Part shown: positions 1 through 8,639 of the stretch, in pieces
How the letters are laid out: each line of letters starts with the position of its first letter
Numbering within the stretch: the first letter of the stretch is position 1
NCBI RefSeq assembly: GCF_002086275.1
Contig: NZ_MVHT01000003.1
Span: 62,001-126,000 of the forward strand
Direction: 5' to 3'
DNA: 64,000 nucleotides
Source: Mycobacterium intermedium
Lineage (GTDB): Bacteria; Actinomycetota; Actinomycetes; Mycobacteriales; Mycobacteriaceae
Program-made: the position numbers and the translations under genes
Notes under the pieces: generated by a model
Seen by the model: only the letters and a program-made list of their open reading frames with translations
Told to the model about the DNA's origin: nothing
Database searches by the model: none

Positions 1-66
1 GGCGGCGTTGAAAACTGGGGGCGACTTCTCGGTGGTGGGCTGACGGCGGAGCGCTTCGTCGTCTGA
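1..66 (+). CDS. 3' end of an upstream gene (partial)
   Basis: Frame 1 is open from the first base to a TGA at 64-66 and encodes 21 residues that begin GGVENWG and end ERFVV. The composition is compatible with coding sequence and no start lies inside the window, so this is probably the C-terminus of a gene cut by the window edge. It is too short to assign a family, and chance openness of a short GC-rich frame cannot be excluded. Confidence 0.35.
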   Translation, partial: GGVENWGRLLGGGLTAERFVV

Positions 67-360
67 TCCATCAGGTCTCGCCGTGCTCTGAACAACCGGC
101 GCGTTCTTGTCAACCGCGCGACACAGCGGCGGCGATTGTCGACGAGTTCAACATCAATTGCAGCGCATTCAATTTGTTTGACAATTACTGCATTTCAGTT
201 CAAAACTGTTCAATTCTCATTGACCAAAAGTAATTGTCTTCCCGGAAAGTTTCTTGTACGGTCCCTTCAACGAAGGACTCATATCCGGTGTGAGACAGCA
301 GAACTCGCACCACTCTATGAATGGCGCAAACCACGCAGCTCTGACCCAGAGGAAGTGCTG
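67..360. promoter_or_regulatory. AT-richer leader region with inverted repeats
   Basis: About 290 bp without a convincing gene, clearly richer in A and T than its surroundings. A perfect 9-bp inverted repeat, GACAATTAC at 180-188 and GTAATTGTC at 230-238, encloses a smaller one (CAGTT-CAA-AACTG, 196-208). Several TTCAA/TTGAAC-like words recur. It lies upstream of the membrane-protein/aminotransferase/decarboxylase cluster, so a promoter or operator is a reasonable inference. No regulator site is recognised. Confidence 0.4.
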
Positions 361-903
361 ATGAGCAGCATTAGCGAGCCACCGCGTCGGCGCGGTCGTG
401 TTCGGGAATGGATCCAGCGGTACCTTCCGTACGAAATAACCAGTGCTGCAACCGAATTAGGTGGTGCGGCGGTTGCCTACATTACTACCGGCTCGCTCGC
501 TGCGGCAGCGGTCGCAGGCACCGTCGGTGCGACGGTCGGCTACTACGCCGCGGCCTTCCTCACAGCGGTCCGACTCGCCCACCGCCAGCTCGACCGGCAC
601 AGCGGAATGGCGCGAAGGGTCGTCGCCACCGGACTCGCGCTCCGCAGCATAAGCGTCGAGTTTGGCCCGGCTGAGTTCATCGACAGCCTCACCGTGCGCC
701 CGGCGACCTATTATCTCATCCCCGCGACGCTCGGCAATGTGATCGCCGGATGGGTTGCGGCCAAGGCTATCTCGGACTTGGCGTTCTATTCGATGGCCAT
801 CATCAGTTACGAGAAGTTTGGCACGCTACTCGTCCGCCATCGCTCTACCGCTCATGGTGGTCCCGACCCACCAGGTGCACCCGGCCCAGCCAAAGCGAAG
901 TAA
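361..903 (+). CDS. Small integral membrane protein of unknown function
   Basis: This 180-residue protein is not recognised. The start is placed at ATG 361 because a GAGGAAG ribosome-binding sequence lies just upstream; the frame remains open further upstream but that part is low-complexity and unlike coding sequence. It has a basic N-terminus (PPRRRGRVREW), then two or three hydrophobic segments around residues 25-65 and 115-150, and a short charged or proline-rich tail. It is 42 bp upstream of a diaminobutyrate aminotransferase on the same strand, so it probably shares the operon. A transport or membrane-anchoring role for the diamine pathway would be speculation. Confidence 0.65.
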   Translation: MSSISEPPRRRGRVREWIQRYLPYEITSAATELGGAAVAYITTGSLAAAAVAGTVGATVGYYAAAFLTAVRLAHRQLDRHSGMARRVVATGLALRSISVEFGPAEFIDSLTVRPATYYLIPATLGNVIAGWVAAKAISDLAFYSMAIISYEKFGTLLVRHRSTAHGGPDPPGAPGPAKAK

Positions 904-945
904 GCCACCAGACCTCTGCCAATCGCGCTGCATCATCACACTCAC

Positions 946-2331
946 TTGACACGAACAGGAAACCTGTTGATTCACAACGCATCGACGCGTGGTTCGGTAG
1001 GCCACGAATCGGCCGCCGTCACGTATGCCCGGGATTTGCCGATAATCCCTGTCAAGGCCAGAGGCGCGCGAGTGCGCGACAGCAACGGCCGCTGGTACCT
1101 GGACTGCCTGTCAGCCGCGGGAGCGATGTCGCTGGGCTGGAATCATCCCGTGGTTACCGAGGCGATCCAACGCACGCTTCGTTCTGGCGCACCGCTCTTG
1201 ACGCTGGACTTCCATCACCCGCTCCGCGACGCGTTCGTCGACGACTTGCTTGCCACGTTGCCGCCGCAGCTGGCCAACGACTGTGTGGTGCATCTGTGCT
1301 CCCCGAGCGGGGCCAACGCGGTCGAGGCAGCGCTGATGTTGGCCGAGATCGCAACCGGCGGTCGCGATCACGTGGGCGTGCAGGGTGGCTTTCATGGCTG
1401 CAGCAGAGCGGCACGGGGCGTGAGTTCCGGCGGCGGACTCCGTCAACAACCCGTGGCTCTGTCGACGGCCAGCCACTTCCTGCCGTTCCCCCAGGACTAC
1501 CGCTGCCCGTTCGGCCGGGGCGGACAGGCCGGCACCGATCTGGCCATCGAAGCGGTGCGGCATCTGTTCACCAGCCCGCACAGCGGACTGCGCGCCCCGG
1601 CATCGGTACTCATGGAGTTCGTCCTTGGCGAAGGGGGTGTCATCCCGGCGGTGCCGGCGTGGGCTCAGGAGGTACGACGTGCCGCCACCATGCGTCAGAT
1701 CCCGCTCATTGCTGATGAAGTGCAGGCGGGGATGTATCGCACAGGCTCGGCATGGGCATTCGAACGCTGCGGCGTCGAACCCGACATGATCGCGATCTCC
1801 AAGGGCCTGGGATCGGGAATCCCCATCGCGGTGCTCGTCATTCGGCGCAAGTTCGACGTTTGGGGTCAGGGAGCGTTCACCGGTACGTTCCGCGGCAACA
1901 CGCTTGCGTTCGCCGCGGCCAGCGCTGTGTTGCGCTACGCCACGCGGTGCAATCTTGGTGAGCATGTCACCGACATGGGCGTCAGGCTCGCGCGTGGCCT
2001 CACCGCGATCGCGGGCCAGGACGCTTCGATCATTGGCGACGTGCGGGTTGTCGGCCTGATGGCCGGTGTGGAAATAATCGACCCCGGCGCCGAGCGAGAT
2101 GCGCGAGGGACCGGCGTCCCTGCTCCCAAACTCGCCGCGGCGGTCCAAGCCGCCTGCCTAGAATCCGGGCTCATCGTGGAGATAGGTGGCCAATACAGCA
2201 ATGTGGTTCGCTTCCTTCCGCCACTTACCATCACCGATACCGAGATCGAAGAGGTACTAGATCGGTTCCACGACGCCGTGCAACGCGTGCAAAGCCGCCT
2301 TGCCTCAGACAAACCCGCGGAGCTGGTGTGA
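946..2331 (+). CDS. Class III aminotransferase, diaminobutyrate-2-oxoglutarate type
   Basis: A 461-residue PLP-dependent fold-type I aminotransferase. It shows the class III signature: ADEVQ at about 256-260 (Asp257 binding the pyridine nitrogen) and the catalytic lysine Lys286 in AISKGLGSG. The SPSGANAVEAAL stretch at about 119-130 is typical of the diaminobutyrate subgroup. The expected reaction is L-aspartate semialdehyde plus glutamate to L-2,4-diaminobutyrate. The start is a TTG at 946 with no clear ribosome-binding site and is uncertain. The stop overlaps the GTG start of the decarboxylase by 4 bases, so the two are translationally coupled. The pairing with a decarboxylase is the main reason for choosing diaminobutyrate over ornithine or GABA as substrate. 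Confidence 0.8.
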   Translation: MTRTGNLLIHNASTRGSVGHESAAVTYARDLPIIPVKARGARVRDSNGRWYLDCLSAAGAMSLGWNHPVVTEAIQRTLRSGAPLLTLDFHHPLRDAFVDDLLATLPPQLANDCVVHLCSPSGANAVEAALMLAEIATGGRDHVGVQGGFHGCSRAARGVSSGGGLRQQPVALSTASHFLPFPQDYRCPFGRGGQAGTDLAIEAVRHLFTSPHSGLRAPASVLMEFVLGEGGVIPAVPAWAQEVRRAATMRQIPLIADEVQAGMYRTGSAWAFERCGVEPDMIAISKGLGSGIPIAVLVIRRKFDVWGQGAFTGTFRGNTLAFAAASAVLRYATRCNLGEHVTDMGVRLARGLTAIAGQDASIIGDVRVVGLMAGVEIIDPGAERDARGTGVPAPKLAAAVQAACLESGLIVEIGGQYSNVVRFLPPLTITDTEIEEVLDRFHDAVQRVQSRLASDKPAELV

Positions 2332-3848
2332 CAACCGATCTGATTCAGCGGGAGTTCCTCACCCGCATCGGCGCCCCGCATTACTACCGCGCTGTCACGG
2401 AGGCGGCCGGGTATGTCGCAGACAGTTGCCTGAGACCGGCCCGCCCAGGGCTCATCGAGGGAGCCGCCGTACTGCGGGAAGCCATCGCATCGCTATCGGA
2501 AATCCCGCGCCAGGGTGTGGGGCTGTCAACTGCGCTGCGGGAAGTCGACACACTGGTGACACCCCATTCCACCGCTGTCTCAGACCCCCGCTATGTTGCC
2601 CATTTACACTGTCCACCAACCATTTCGAGCTTGGCAGCGGAAACGTTTTTGTGCGCGCTCAATCAATCGATGGACTCTTTCGACCAAGGTCCCGCTGCCG
2701 CGGTCATCGAGCAATCGGTCATTGACTGGCTCTGCAATGTCTTCGGTTTGCCGCAAGGCGGCGGTGTCTTCACAAGCGGAGGAACGCAATCCAATCTGCA
2801 GGCCCTGATGCTGGCTCGCGACAACTTTGCGGCTCGCACGCTGGGGATCGACATCGCTACCGACGGGGTGCCTCCCGCAGCGCACCGTTGGCGGATCGTT
2901 TGCACCAATGAAACGCACTTCACCATAGCGACGGCCGCGCGACTGCTAGGTCTGGGAACGTCGGCGATCCTGCACGCGGACATTGACTCCTTCGGGCGAC
3001 TGGATCCGCGGTCGCTCCGCGAGGTGGTCGACGCCACCCACGCCCGCGGCGAACAGATCATTGCGCTGGTGCTGTCGGCCGGCACCACCAACCGCGGAGC
3101 CATCGACCCGCTCGTCGATTCGATTGAAATTGCTGCAGCGCATAACATTTGGGTGCATGTCGATGGGGCCGCCGCGGGTTGCCTGATGCTGAGCGACGCC
3201 CATCGGGACTTACTCGACGGGATCAGCACTGCCGACTCGATCAGCATCGACTTCCACAAGCTGCTGTTTCAGGCGATTAGCTGTGGCGCACTCCTGCTAC
3301 GCGATAGACACGACTTCGAGGTCATGCGCAAGCACGCCGACTACCTCAACCCCGAGGATGACGACCCGGAAGACACGCTGAACCATGTCGAAAGGTCATT
3401 GCAGACGACACGTCGGTTCGATGCGCTCAAAGTTCTTGTGACGCTGCGGTCCCTGGGCCTCGATACGGTGGCGGCGATGATCGGGCACACGGTGGATACC
3501 GCCCGCGCCGCGGAGAGGGCGGTGGCCGCGGATCCTCATCTCGAGCTGATCAGCCCCTGCATGACCAACACCGTGGTCCTGCGGTGGACAGGTAGCGATG
3601 TTTCGCCTTCCGAGCGAGAGTTCGTCAACGTCGAAATACGCCGGCGCTTGGCTGATACCGGTCAGGCGCTCGTCGGCCGAACACGAGTCGACGGCGAAGC
3701 CGCGTTGAAGCTCACCTTCGTCAATCCGGTGTGCACACCTGATGTGGCCCGCGATCTAGTGCAGCGTATTGCGGACTGCGGCAACAATATTCGCCTTGAG
3801 TCACGCGAAATCATCGAGGCTTCAGCGTCGGGCGCGGCTAGCTGTTGA
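2328..3848 (+). CDS. Group II PLP decarboxylase, diaminobutyrate decarboxylase-like
   Basis: A 506-residue group II (glutamate/aromatic amino acid type) decarboxylase. Visible motifs are TSGGTQSNL (149-157, phosphate binding), His197 in ETHF (ring stacking), the aspartate of HVDGAA (Asp279) and the Schiff-base lysine in DFHK (Lys311). The GTG start at 2328 overlaps the stop of the aminotransferase (GTGA). Aminotransferase and decarboxylase together form the known bacterial route from aspartate semialdehyde through 2,4-diaminobutyrate to 1,3-diaminopropane, used for norspermidine or siderophores. The substrate is inferred from this pairing. A related option is the 2,4-diaminobutyrate/lysine decarboxylase family used in siderophore pathways. 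Confidence 0.8.
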   Translation: MTTDLIQREFLTRIGAPHYYRAVTEAAGYVADSCLRPARPGLIEGAAVLREAIASLSEIPRQGVGLSTALREVDTLVTPHSTAVSDPRYVAHLHCPPTISSLAAETFLCALNQSMDSFDQGPAAAVIEQSVIDWLCNVFGLPQGGGVFTSGGTQSNLQALMLARDNFAARTLGIDIATDGVPPAAHRWRIVCTNETHFTIATAARLLGLGTSAILHADIDSFGRLDPRSLREVVDATHARGEQIIALVLSAGTTNRGAIDPLVDSIEIAAAHNIWVHVDGAAAGCLMLSDAHRDLLDGISTADSISIDFHKLLFQAISCGALLLRDRHDFEVMRKHADYLNPEDDDPEDTLNHVERSLQTTRRFDALKVLVTLRSLGLDTVAAMIGHTVDTARAAERAVAADPHLELISPCMTNTVVLRWTGSDVSPSEREFVNVEIRRRLADTGQALVGRTRVDGEAALKLTFVNPVCTPDVARDLVQRIADCGNNIRLESREIIEASASGAASC

Positions 3849-4375
3849 CCGCCTTACCGCCACGGCTGTCCGCACGCCACACCCTCTCGCCGGTCAGACC
3901 CGCCGAGCCGCCTGCGCCACCAGCCAGCCGCGGCGCCGTCTGAGTATCCGTTGCCGCCGTTTCCGTACAGCAGACCACCGTCCCCACCATTAGGGTTGGC
4001 CGCCGTTCCGTCGGCTCCGTCGCCGATCAGTGGGCGGCCCAACAGCAGCTCGGTGGGTGTATTGGTCACTGCCAGAACAGAATTCAGTGGGGACGCGGCG
4101 GCGGCCTCAGCGCCGACGTATTGCGATACTCCGCCGTTCAAGCGCCGCGTGGACCGCACGTGGTTGGTCGACGTCTGGGTGCTCAACGCCTGAAAGGCCT
4201 GGCCCTGCTCGCTGAACAGATTCGCGATCGCAACCGATATTTCATCTGCGGCCGCGGGTAGAAGCCCGCTCGTGGGCCGGCTGACGGCCGCGGTCGCCGC
4301 GCTGATCGCCTCTCCGAGATTCGCCAGGTCTGCAACCGCACACGCGACGAAATCGGGTGCGATCACAAACGACAA
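3838..4375 (-). pseudogene. PE_PGRS protein remnant, frameshifted
   Basis: The first ~100 residues are a PE domain (start MSFVIAPDF; the start codon is TTG at 4375, preceded by AGGAG six bases upstream). They are followed by the usual PE_PGRS junction [11 protein letters not shown] and a short Gly-rich piece (GGDGGLLYGNGGNG). The reading frame then turns non-PGRS (WWRRRLGG...) and stops at 3854. One frame over, the same DNA reads AGGAGGSAGLTG and stops at 3838, which looks like genuine PGRS sequence. A frameshift near 3905 plus loss of most of the PGRS repeats is the best explanation. The 3' end converges on the decarboxylase. A short, still expressed PE protein is possible. Confidence 0.7.
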
Positions 4376-4409
4376 CGGTCACTCCTGATCTGGATCGGTC
4401 ACATGCCCA

Positions 4410-6344
4410 TCATCGACGCATCCGCGACAACTCCCGCAGCATCGCGTTATAGGCGTCGAGGTCGTCATCGGCGTAGTCGCTGTCCGCGTGCCGATCCGAC
4501 CGCGCCGCGACCCGGCGGTCTTGGCGCGCCCATTGGGTCACCAGCGCGACGATGACGATGATGACGGGTAATTCCGTCAGGCTCCAAGCGATTCCGCCGC
4601 CCAGGTGCTGGTCCTTGATGATGCTTGCCAGCCACGGCAGGCCGACCGACCGGTAGAACGTGCCGCCGACGGGCGACGCCATCGTCATCAGGGCGATGCC
4701 GAAGAAGGCATGGAATGGCATCACCGCGAAGAGGAGCCCGATGCGTCCCGGGTACGGCAGCCGTCGCGGGCCCGGGTCGATACCGATGATGGCCCAGTAG
4801 AACAGGTATCCGACGATCAAGAAGTGGATCGCCATGAACTCGTGGCCCCAGTGGTAGCGGACCAAAGTGTCGAAAAGCGGCGTGAAATAAACGACATACG
4901 GTGAGCCGACGAACAGGATGAAGGCCGTCACCGGATGCGAGAAGAACGTCGTCACCCGCGAGTGCAGCAGCCGTTGCAGCCATTCCCGCGGCCCGGGCCG
5001 GTTTCCTTCACCCGCGGCGGGCAGCGCCCGAAGGGCCAAGGTGACGGGGCCGCCCAGCACCAGCAACACCGGGATGAACATGTTCAGCGTCATGTGCTCG
5101 GCCATGTGGACGCTGAACATCGCTGAGCCGTATGCCCGAACACCGGAGCTGCTGGTGAATACCAGCGCGACACAACCGATCAACCAAGACACCAGCCGGC
5201 CCACCGGCCAGCTGTTGCCCCCCCGCCGCAAGCGGACGTAGCCCACCACGTAGGCGATCGCCAGCGCCACACCCAGTCCCCCGACGAAAACGTCGAAGCG
5301 CCACAGGGTTAGCACCCTGAGAATGGTCGGCGGGTGCGGCAGCTCGTAGCCCAGGAAGATGTCCCACGCGGTGAACCGGTGCACGAGGAATCGGGGTGCA
5401 ACTTGAACGGCCATCGCCGCGACGGCACCCAGAGCGGCGATGACGGTCAGCGCGGCGACGGTTCGGCCTCGAACGGCATGGGACGGCCGAGCCAACCCCC
5501 AGCAGTCGTAAAGCCACACCAAAGTCACCAGAAGCCCCGCGAGCAGACCGAGGCGCGCGAAGTCCGAACCGAACTCCAAGCCCGGGATCAACAGGTAAAG
5601 CAGCAGGGCTCCGTAGGCCAGCGTCAACGCGCCACAGGCAACCTGCAGCACCTGCACCGCGCGCACGGGCTCCCCTCCCGACAGCGCCCCCGCGACCTTG
5701 AGTCCCGTCAACCCGGCCGCCGCGACCGCCAAGACGATGGCCGCGCTGGTCGCATAGTCGTGGTCGGGTCCCTGTCCCGCGTTGCCGGTCACAGCTACCG
5801 CGGCAACGGCCACGATGGACGGAATCAACAGCACGAAGTGGCCGAGCCAACGGGTGGTGTAACGCAGCGTCACCGCGATCACCAGCGCGCAGATCACCAC
5901 GACTATCCACGCGCGGGAAACCTCAGAGGCGGCAATCGCGTCAAGCAACACGGGACTGCCCAGCAGCCGAGTGACTGGCAGGCCGGCGTCATGCGCCGCT
6001 TGCACCGGCACCATCAGCACGGCAAGACCCACCCAGGCAACCGAGACACGCTCCGCTACCAGGTGGATGCGAAACGCTGCCGGATCCAGCAGTCCGTCGT
6101 GCTCGGGCCGCGACGCGACAACCACGTACACCAACGCGCCGAAGCACACCGCGCCCATCAACGTCGCCAGGAAAAAGCCGACCGGCTCACCAACACCGAC
6201 CAAGTCGCCCGGGAAAGGGTTCTCGGCCAACGTGTAGCGCCGGGGTCCTGAAATCAGGCCGTAGCCCGCAACGGCCAGGCAGATCAGCAGAGAACCGGCG
6301 GCCAGCCACGCCGTTACCCCGCGCTGCGGCCGCTCAGATTCCAT
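4410..6344 (-). CDS. CopD/CtaG-type copper membrane protein (Rv0102-like)
   Basis: A 644-residue polytopic membrane protein with two halves. The N-terminal ~330 residues resemble the CopD copper-resistance domain. The C-terminal ~260 residues resemble the caa3-type oxidase assembly protein CtaG, with conserved histidine-rich helices ([44 protein letters not shown]). The length is close to that of Rv0102, the homologue next to the nrp metallophore cluster in M. tuberculosis. The likely role is copper handling at the membrane or delivery to the terminal oxidase. It is divergent from the DUF5134 gene, with about 108 bp between starts. Function beyond the family level is inferred. Confidence 0.85.
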   Translation of the reverse strand: MESERPQRGVTAWLAAGSLLICLAVAGYGLISGPRRYTLAENPFPGDLVGVGEPVGFFLATLMGAVCFGALVYVVVASRPEHDGLLDPAAFRIHLVAERVSVAWVGLAVLMVPVQAAHDAGLPVTRLLGSPVLLDAIAASEVSRAWIVVVICALVIAVTLRYTTRWLGHFVLLIPSIVAVAAVAVTGNAGQGPDHDYATSAAIVLAVAAAGLTGLKVAGALSGGEPVRAVQVLQVACGALTLAYGALLLYLLIPGLEFGSDFARLGLLAGLLVTLVWLYDCWGLARPSHAVRGRTVAALTVIAALGAVAAMAVQVAPRFLVHRFTAWDIFLGYELPHPPTILRVLTLWRFDVFVGGLGVALAIAYVVGYVRLRRGGNSWPVGRLVSWLIGCVALVFTSSSGVRAYGSAMFSVHMAEHMTLNMFIPVLLVLGGPVTLALRALPAAGEGNRPGPREWLQRLLHSRVTTFFSHPVTAFILFVGSPYVVYFTPLFDTLVRYHWGHEFMAIHFLIVGYLFYWAIIGIDPGPRRLPYPGRIGLLFAVMPFHAFFGIALMTMASPVGGTFYRSVGLPWLASIIKDQHLGGGIAWSLTELPVIIVIVALVTQWARQDRRVAARSDRHADSDYADDDLDAYNAMLRELSRMRR

Positions 6345-6452
6345 AGCTGCAGCTTACGGGGGCGCTGTCCACCGCAGTACAGCCGATGATCGTCGGGAAC
6401 CGGCGAACCACATAGTCTTGGTCACCGCCGAATCCGAACCCGAAAGCACTGC

Positions 6453-7049
6453 ATGATCGACGACCTGCCGCTTCGCTGGATCCTGACCGGTCTGTTCCTC
6501 CTGACCGGCGCAGGCTTCGCGATCAGCATCAATCGTCGGTCGTGGACATCGATATTGAGCCACGGGCTGCACGTCGTGATGTCGATTGCCATGGCGGTGA
6601 TGGTCTGGCCGCAAGACCTGCAGTTGCCGACAAGCTTTCCCGAGTTGTTCTTCCTGGCGGGAGCGCTGTGGTTCGTCATGACGGCCGTTCTCGCCGCCCG
6701 TGCCGTCGCGCAGCGCCTGGTCCGGGCCTACAACGCGCTGACCATGGTGGCAATGGTCTGGATGTACGCCGTCAGCGGACCGCTGTTTCCCGCCCAGCTG
6801 AACGCCGAACACCCTCACCACCACCATGTGCCGGACATGGCGATGGCGGGCGACCCGCCGGAATGGATAGACACCGGCAACGGCATCTGGACGGGCATCT
6901 TCACGATCGCCACCGCGGTCTGGGCCTACCAATTCCTGGCGAAACCGCGCAGGACCCGCGCCTGGCGGAAACGCGTCGGTAGCGCCGTGCAGGCCACGAT
7001 GGCCGCCGGGATGGCGGTCGTGTTCGCCAGCACGCTGTTCGAAGTCTGA
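6453..7049 (+). CDS. DUF5134 membrane protein with His/Met-rich loop
   Basis: A 198-residue protein with about five hydrophobic helices, matching what I know of the DUF5134 family. Between helices 4 and 5 there is a stretch with five histidines and three methionines (HPHHHHVPDMAMAG, about residues 120-133), suited to binding Cu(I)/Cu(II). The neighbours are a CopD/CtaG protein (divergent) and the PPE1 operon. A role in copper binding or transfer across the membrane is inferred from loop composition and context. GGGAAC lies at 6395-6400 upstream, but a matching -10 is not obvious. Confidence 0.7.
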   Translation: MIDDLPLRWILTGLFLLTGAGFAISINRRSWTSILSHGLHVVMSIAMAVMVWPQDLQLPTSFPELFFLAGALWFVMTAVLAARAVAQRLVRAYNALTMVAMVWMYAVSGPLFPAQLNAEHPHHHHVPDMAMAGDPPEWIDTGNGIWTGIFTIATAVWAYQFLAKPRRTRAWRKRVGSAVQATMAAGMAVVFASTLFEV

Positions 7050-7102
7050 TTACGCCCTGACCAGCACCATCCGCTGGACTGGCTCAGATTCTCAGGCCGC
7101 GC

Positions 7103-7129
7103 GGGAACTTCTCCGCCGCTCTGGCCGAC
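7103..7129 (+). promoter_or_regulatory. ECF-sigma-type promoter candidate, PPE1 operon
   Basis: GGGAAC at 7103-7108 is followed after exactly 17 bases by CGAC at 7126-7129, the layout of an ECF sigma -35/-10 pair. The same pair with the same spacing lies upstream of the P-type ATPase operon (17166-17192, minus strand). It is about 75 bp upstream of the proposed PPE start. The assignment to the SigC-like factor encoded at 17231 is inference. Confidence 0.5.
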
Positions 7130-7204
7130 TTACACCGCAAACAAAGCGAACCAGTGTGGACCCCATGCGGACGCGCAGTCTAACGCCCGGCAAGGAGGTG
7201 GAGC

Positions 7205-8617
7205 CTGACCACGCCGGTCTGGATGGCTTTACCCCCGGAAGTGCATTCCGCACTGCTGAGCGCGGGGCCGGGCCCAGGATCTTTGCTTGCCGCTGCGCAG
7301 CAGTGGCAGGAGCTCAGCACCGAATACAGCCGTACGGCTGTCGAGCTAAGCCAGCTGCTGGCCCAGGTCGAGGCCAGTAGTTGGGGTGGCGCGAGCGCCG
7401 CCCAGTATGCGGCGGCGCATGTCCCCTATCTGGCGTGGCTGGAGCAGGCTTCGATCGACAGCGCTCTCACGGCCGTGCGGCACGAGGCGGTGGCCACCGC
7501 CTACAGCACCGCCCTGGCCGCCATGCCGACCCTGGCGGAACTGGCCGCCAACCACGTCGTGCACGGCGTCCTGGTCGCCACCAACTTTTTCGGCATCAAC
7601 ACCATCCCCATCGCGCTCAACGAAGCCGACTACGCCCGCATGTGGGTGCAAGCCGCCACCACCATGGCCACCTACCAGACCATCGCCGAAGCGGCGACGT
7701 CCGCGGTCCCGTCGGCGCAGGCGGCGCCGCCCATCCTGGCGCCGGGAGCCGAAGCCCAGAACGCGCAGGACCCAGTGGGTTGGATCACTCAACTCATCAA
7801 CAACATCGCGCAGTTCATGGCGGACCCGTACGGCAATTTCCTGCGGTTCTTCGAGCAGCTGGGGTTCGGCCCGGGTGCCGCGGTGATCCTTGCGATCATC
7901 GCCCTGCAGTTGTACGACTTCCTCTGGTACCCCTATTACGCGTCGTACGGGTTACTCCTGCTGCCCTTTTTCACCCCCGCGTTGAGTGCGTTGAGTGCGC
8001 TGAGCGCCTTGAACTATCTGCTGCAGGAACCGGTAGTCGAGCCGCTTCCCGGCCCCGGCGCGCTCGGCGAAGCCGTACGCGACGGCTCGAACGTTGCTGC
8101 CGCAGCAACGCCGGTCACATCAGCCGCGGCGGCCGGCGCCGCACACGCTGGCAACGCCGTCGCGAGCAGCCCCGGGGCGGCCGCGGCCGGCAACGTCACG
8201 TCGGCGGTCGGCCTGACCTATGCGGTGCTCGGCTTGGCGCCACCCGGAATCAGCTTCGGTCCCAAAGCCGGGATGAAAGAGCGCGACAACGTCACCGGCG
8301 ACCTCGAAGCCGCCGCAGCAGCCCGAATGGGAACGGCTCTAGCCCGGGCCCGCCGCAGACGACGCGCCACGATCACCGCACGCGGCTACCGTGACGAGTT
8401 TCTTGACGCGACGGCAACTCTAGACGAACCAGCCGACGACGAATCCGCCTACTTCGCAGGTGAACAGGGCGCTGGACCCGTTGGCTTCTGGGGCGCCGTC
8501 CCCACCCAGGACAGCTCGGCCGCGGGAATGGTGCAACGCGGCCGCGACAGCACGACCATCACCGTTCCGCTTCTGCCCAGCACCTGGGCACCCGACAACG
8601 AGACGGCCGCACAGTAA
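7205..8617 (+). CDS. PPE1: PPE family protein, PPE1-like, probable CTG start
   Basis: A PPE protein of about 470 residues. The PPE domain has the ALPPEVHSALLSAGPG opening, the helix-breaking WGG near residue 60 (SSWGGASAAQY) and NFFGINTIPIALNEADY, and ends near residue 180. The hydrophobic middle (LYDFLWYPYYASYGLLLLPFFTP) and tail (GYRDEFLDATAT, VPLLPSTW) match PPE1 (Rv0096). The first ATG is 7223, but in-frame codons before it read LTTPVW, the usual PPE N-terminus (MTAPVWM...), and AGGAGG at 7193-7198 is ideally spaced for a CTG start at 7205. It is the first gene of a run of five. In M. tuberculosis the orthologue heads the isonitrile lipopeptide operon, and PPE proteins are exported by ESX systems. 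Confidence 0.85.
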   Translation: MTTPVWMALPPEVHSALLSAGPGPGSLLAAAQQWQELSTEYSRTAVELSQLLAQVEASSWGGASAAQYAAAHVPYLAWLEQASIDSALTAVRHEAVATAYSTALAAMPTLAELAANHVVHGVLVATNFFGINTIPIALNEADYARMWVQAATTMATYQTIAEAATSAVPSAQAAPPILAPGAEAQNAQDPVGWITQLINNIAQFMADPYGNFLRFFEQLGFGPGAAVILAIIALQLYDFLWYPYYASYGLLLLPFFTPALSALSALSALNYLLQEPVVEPLPGPGALGEAVRDGSNVAAAATPVTSAAAAGAAHAGNAVASSPGAAAAGNVTSAVGLTYAVLGLAPPGISFGPKAGMKERDNVTGDLEAAAAARMGTALARARRRRRATITARGYRDEFLDATATLDEPADDESAYFAGEQGAGPVGFWGAVPTQDSSAAGMVQRGRDSTTITVPLLPSTWAPDNETAAQ

Positions 8618-8639
8618 CCCGAAGTAGGTAGGAGAACCG

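Noticed and set aside
1111..2148. Antisense frame in the aminotransferase gene
   Set aside because: No recognisable protein; the sense frame carries all catalytic residues.
6395..6420. Third copy of the ECF promoter motif before DUF5134
   Set aside because: GGGAAC is present, but no CGAC or CGTC occurs at 15-19 bases; kept only as a remark.
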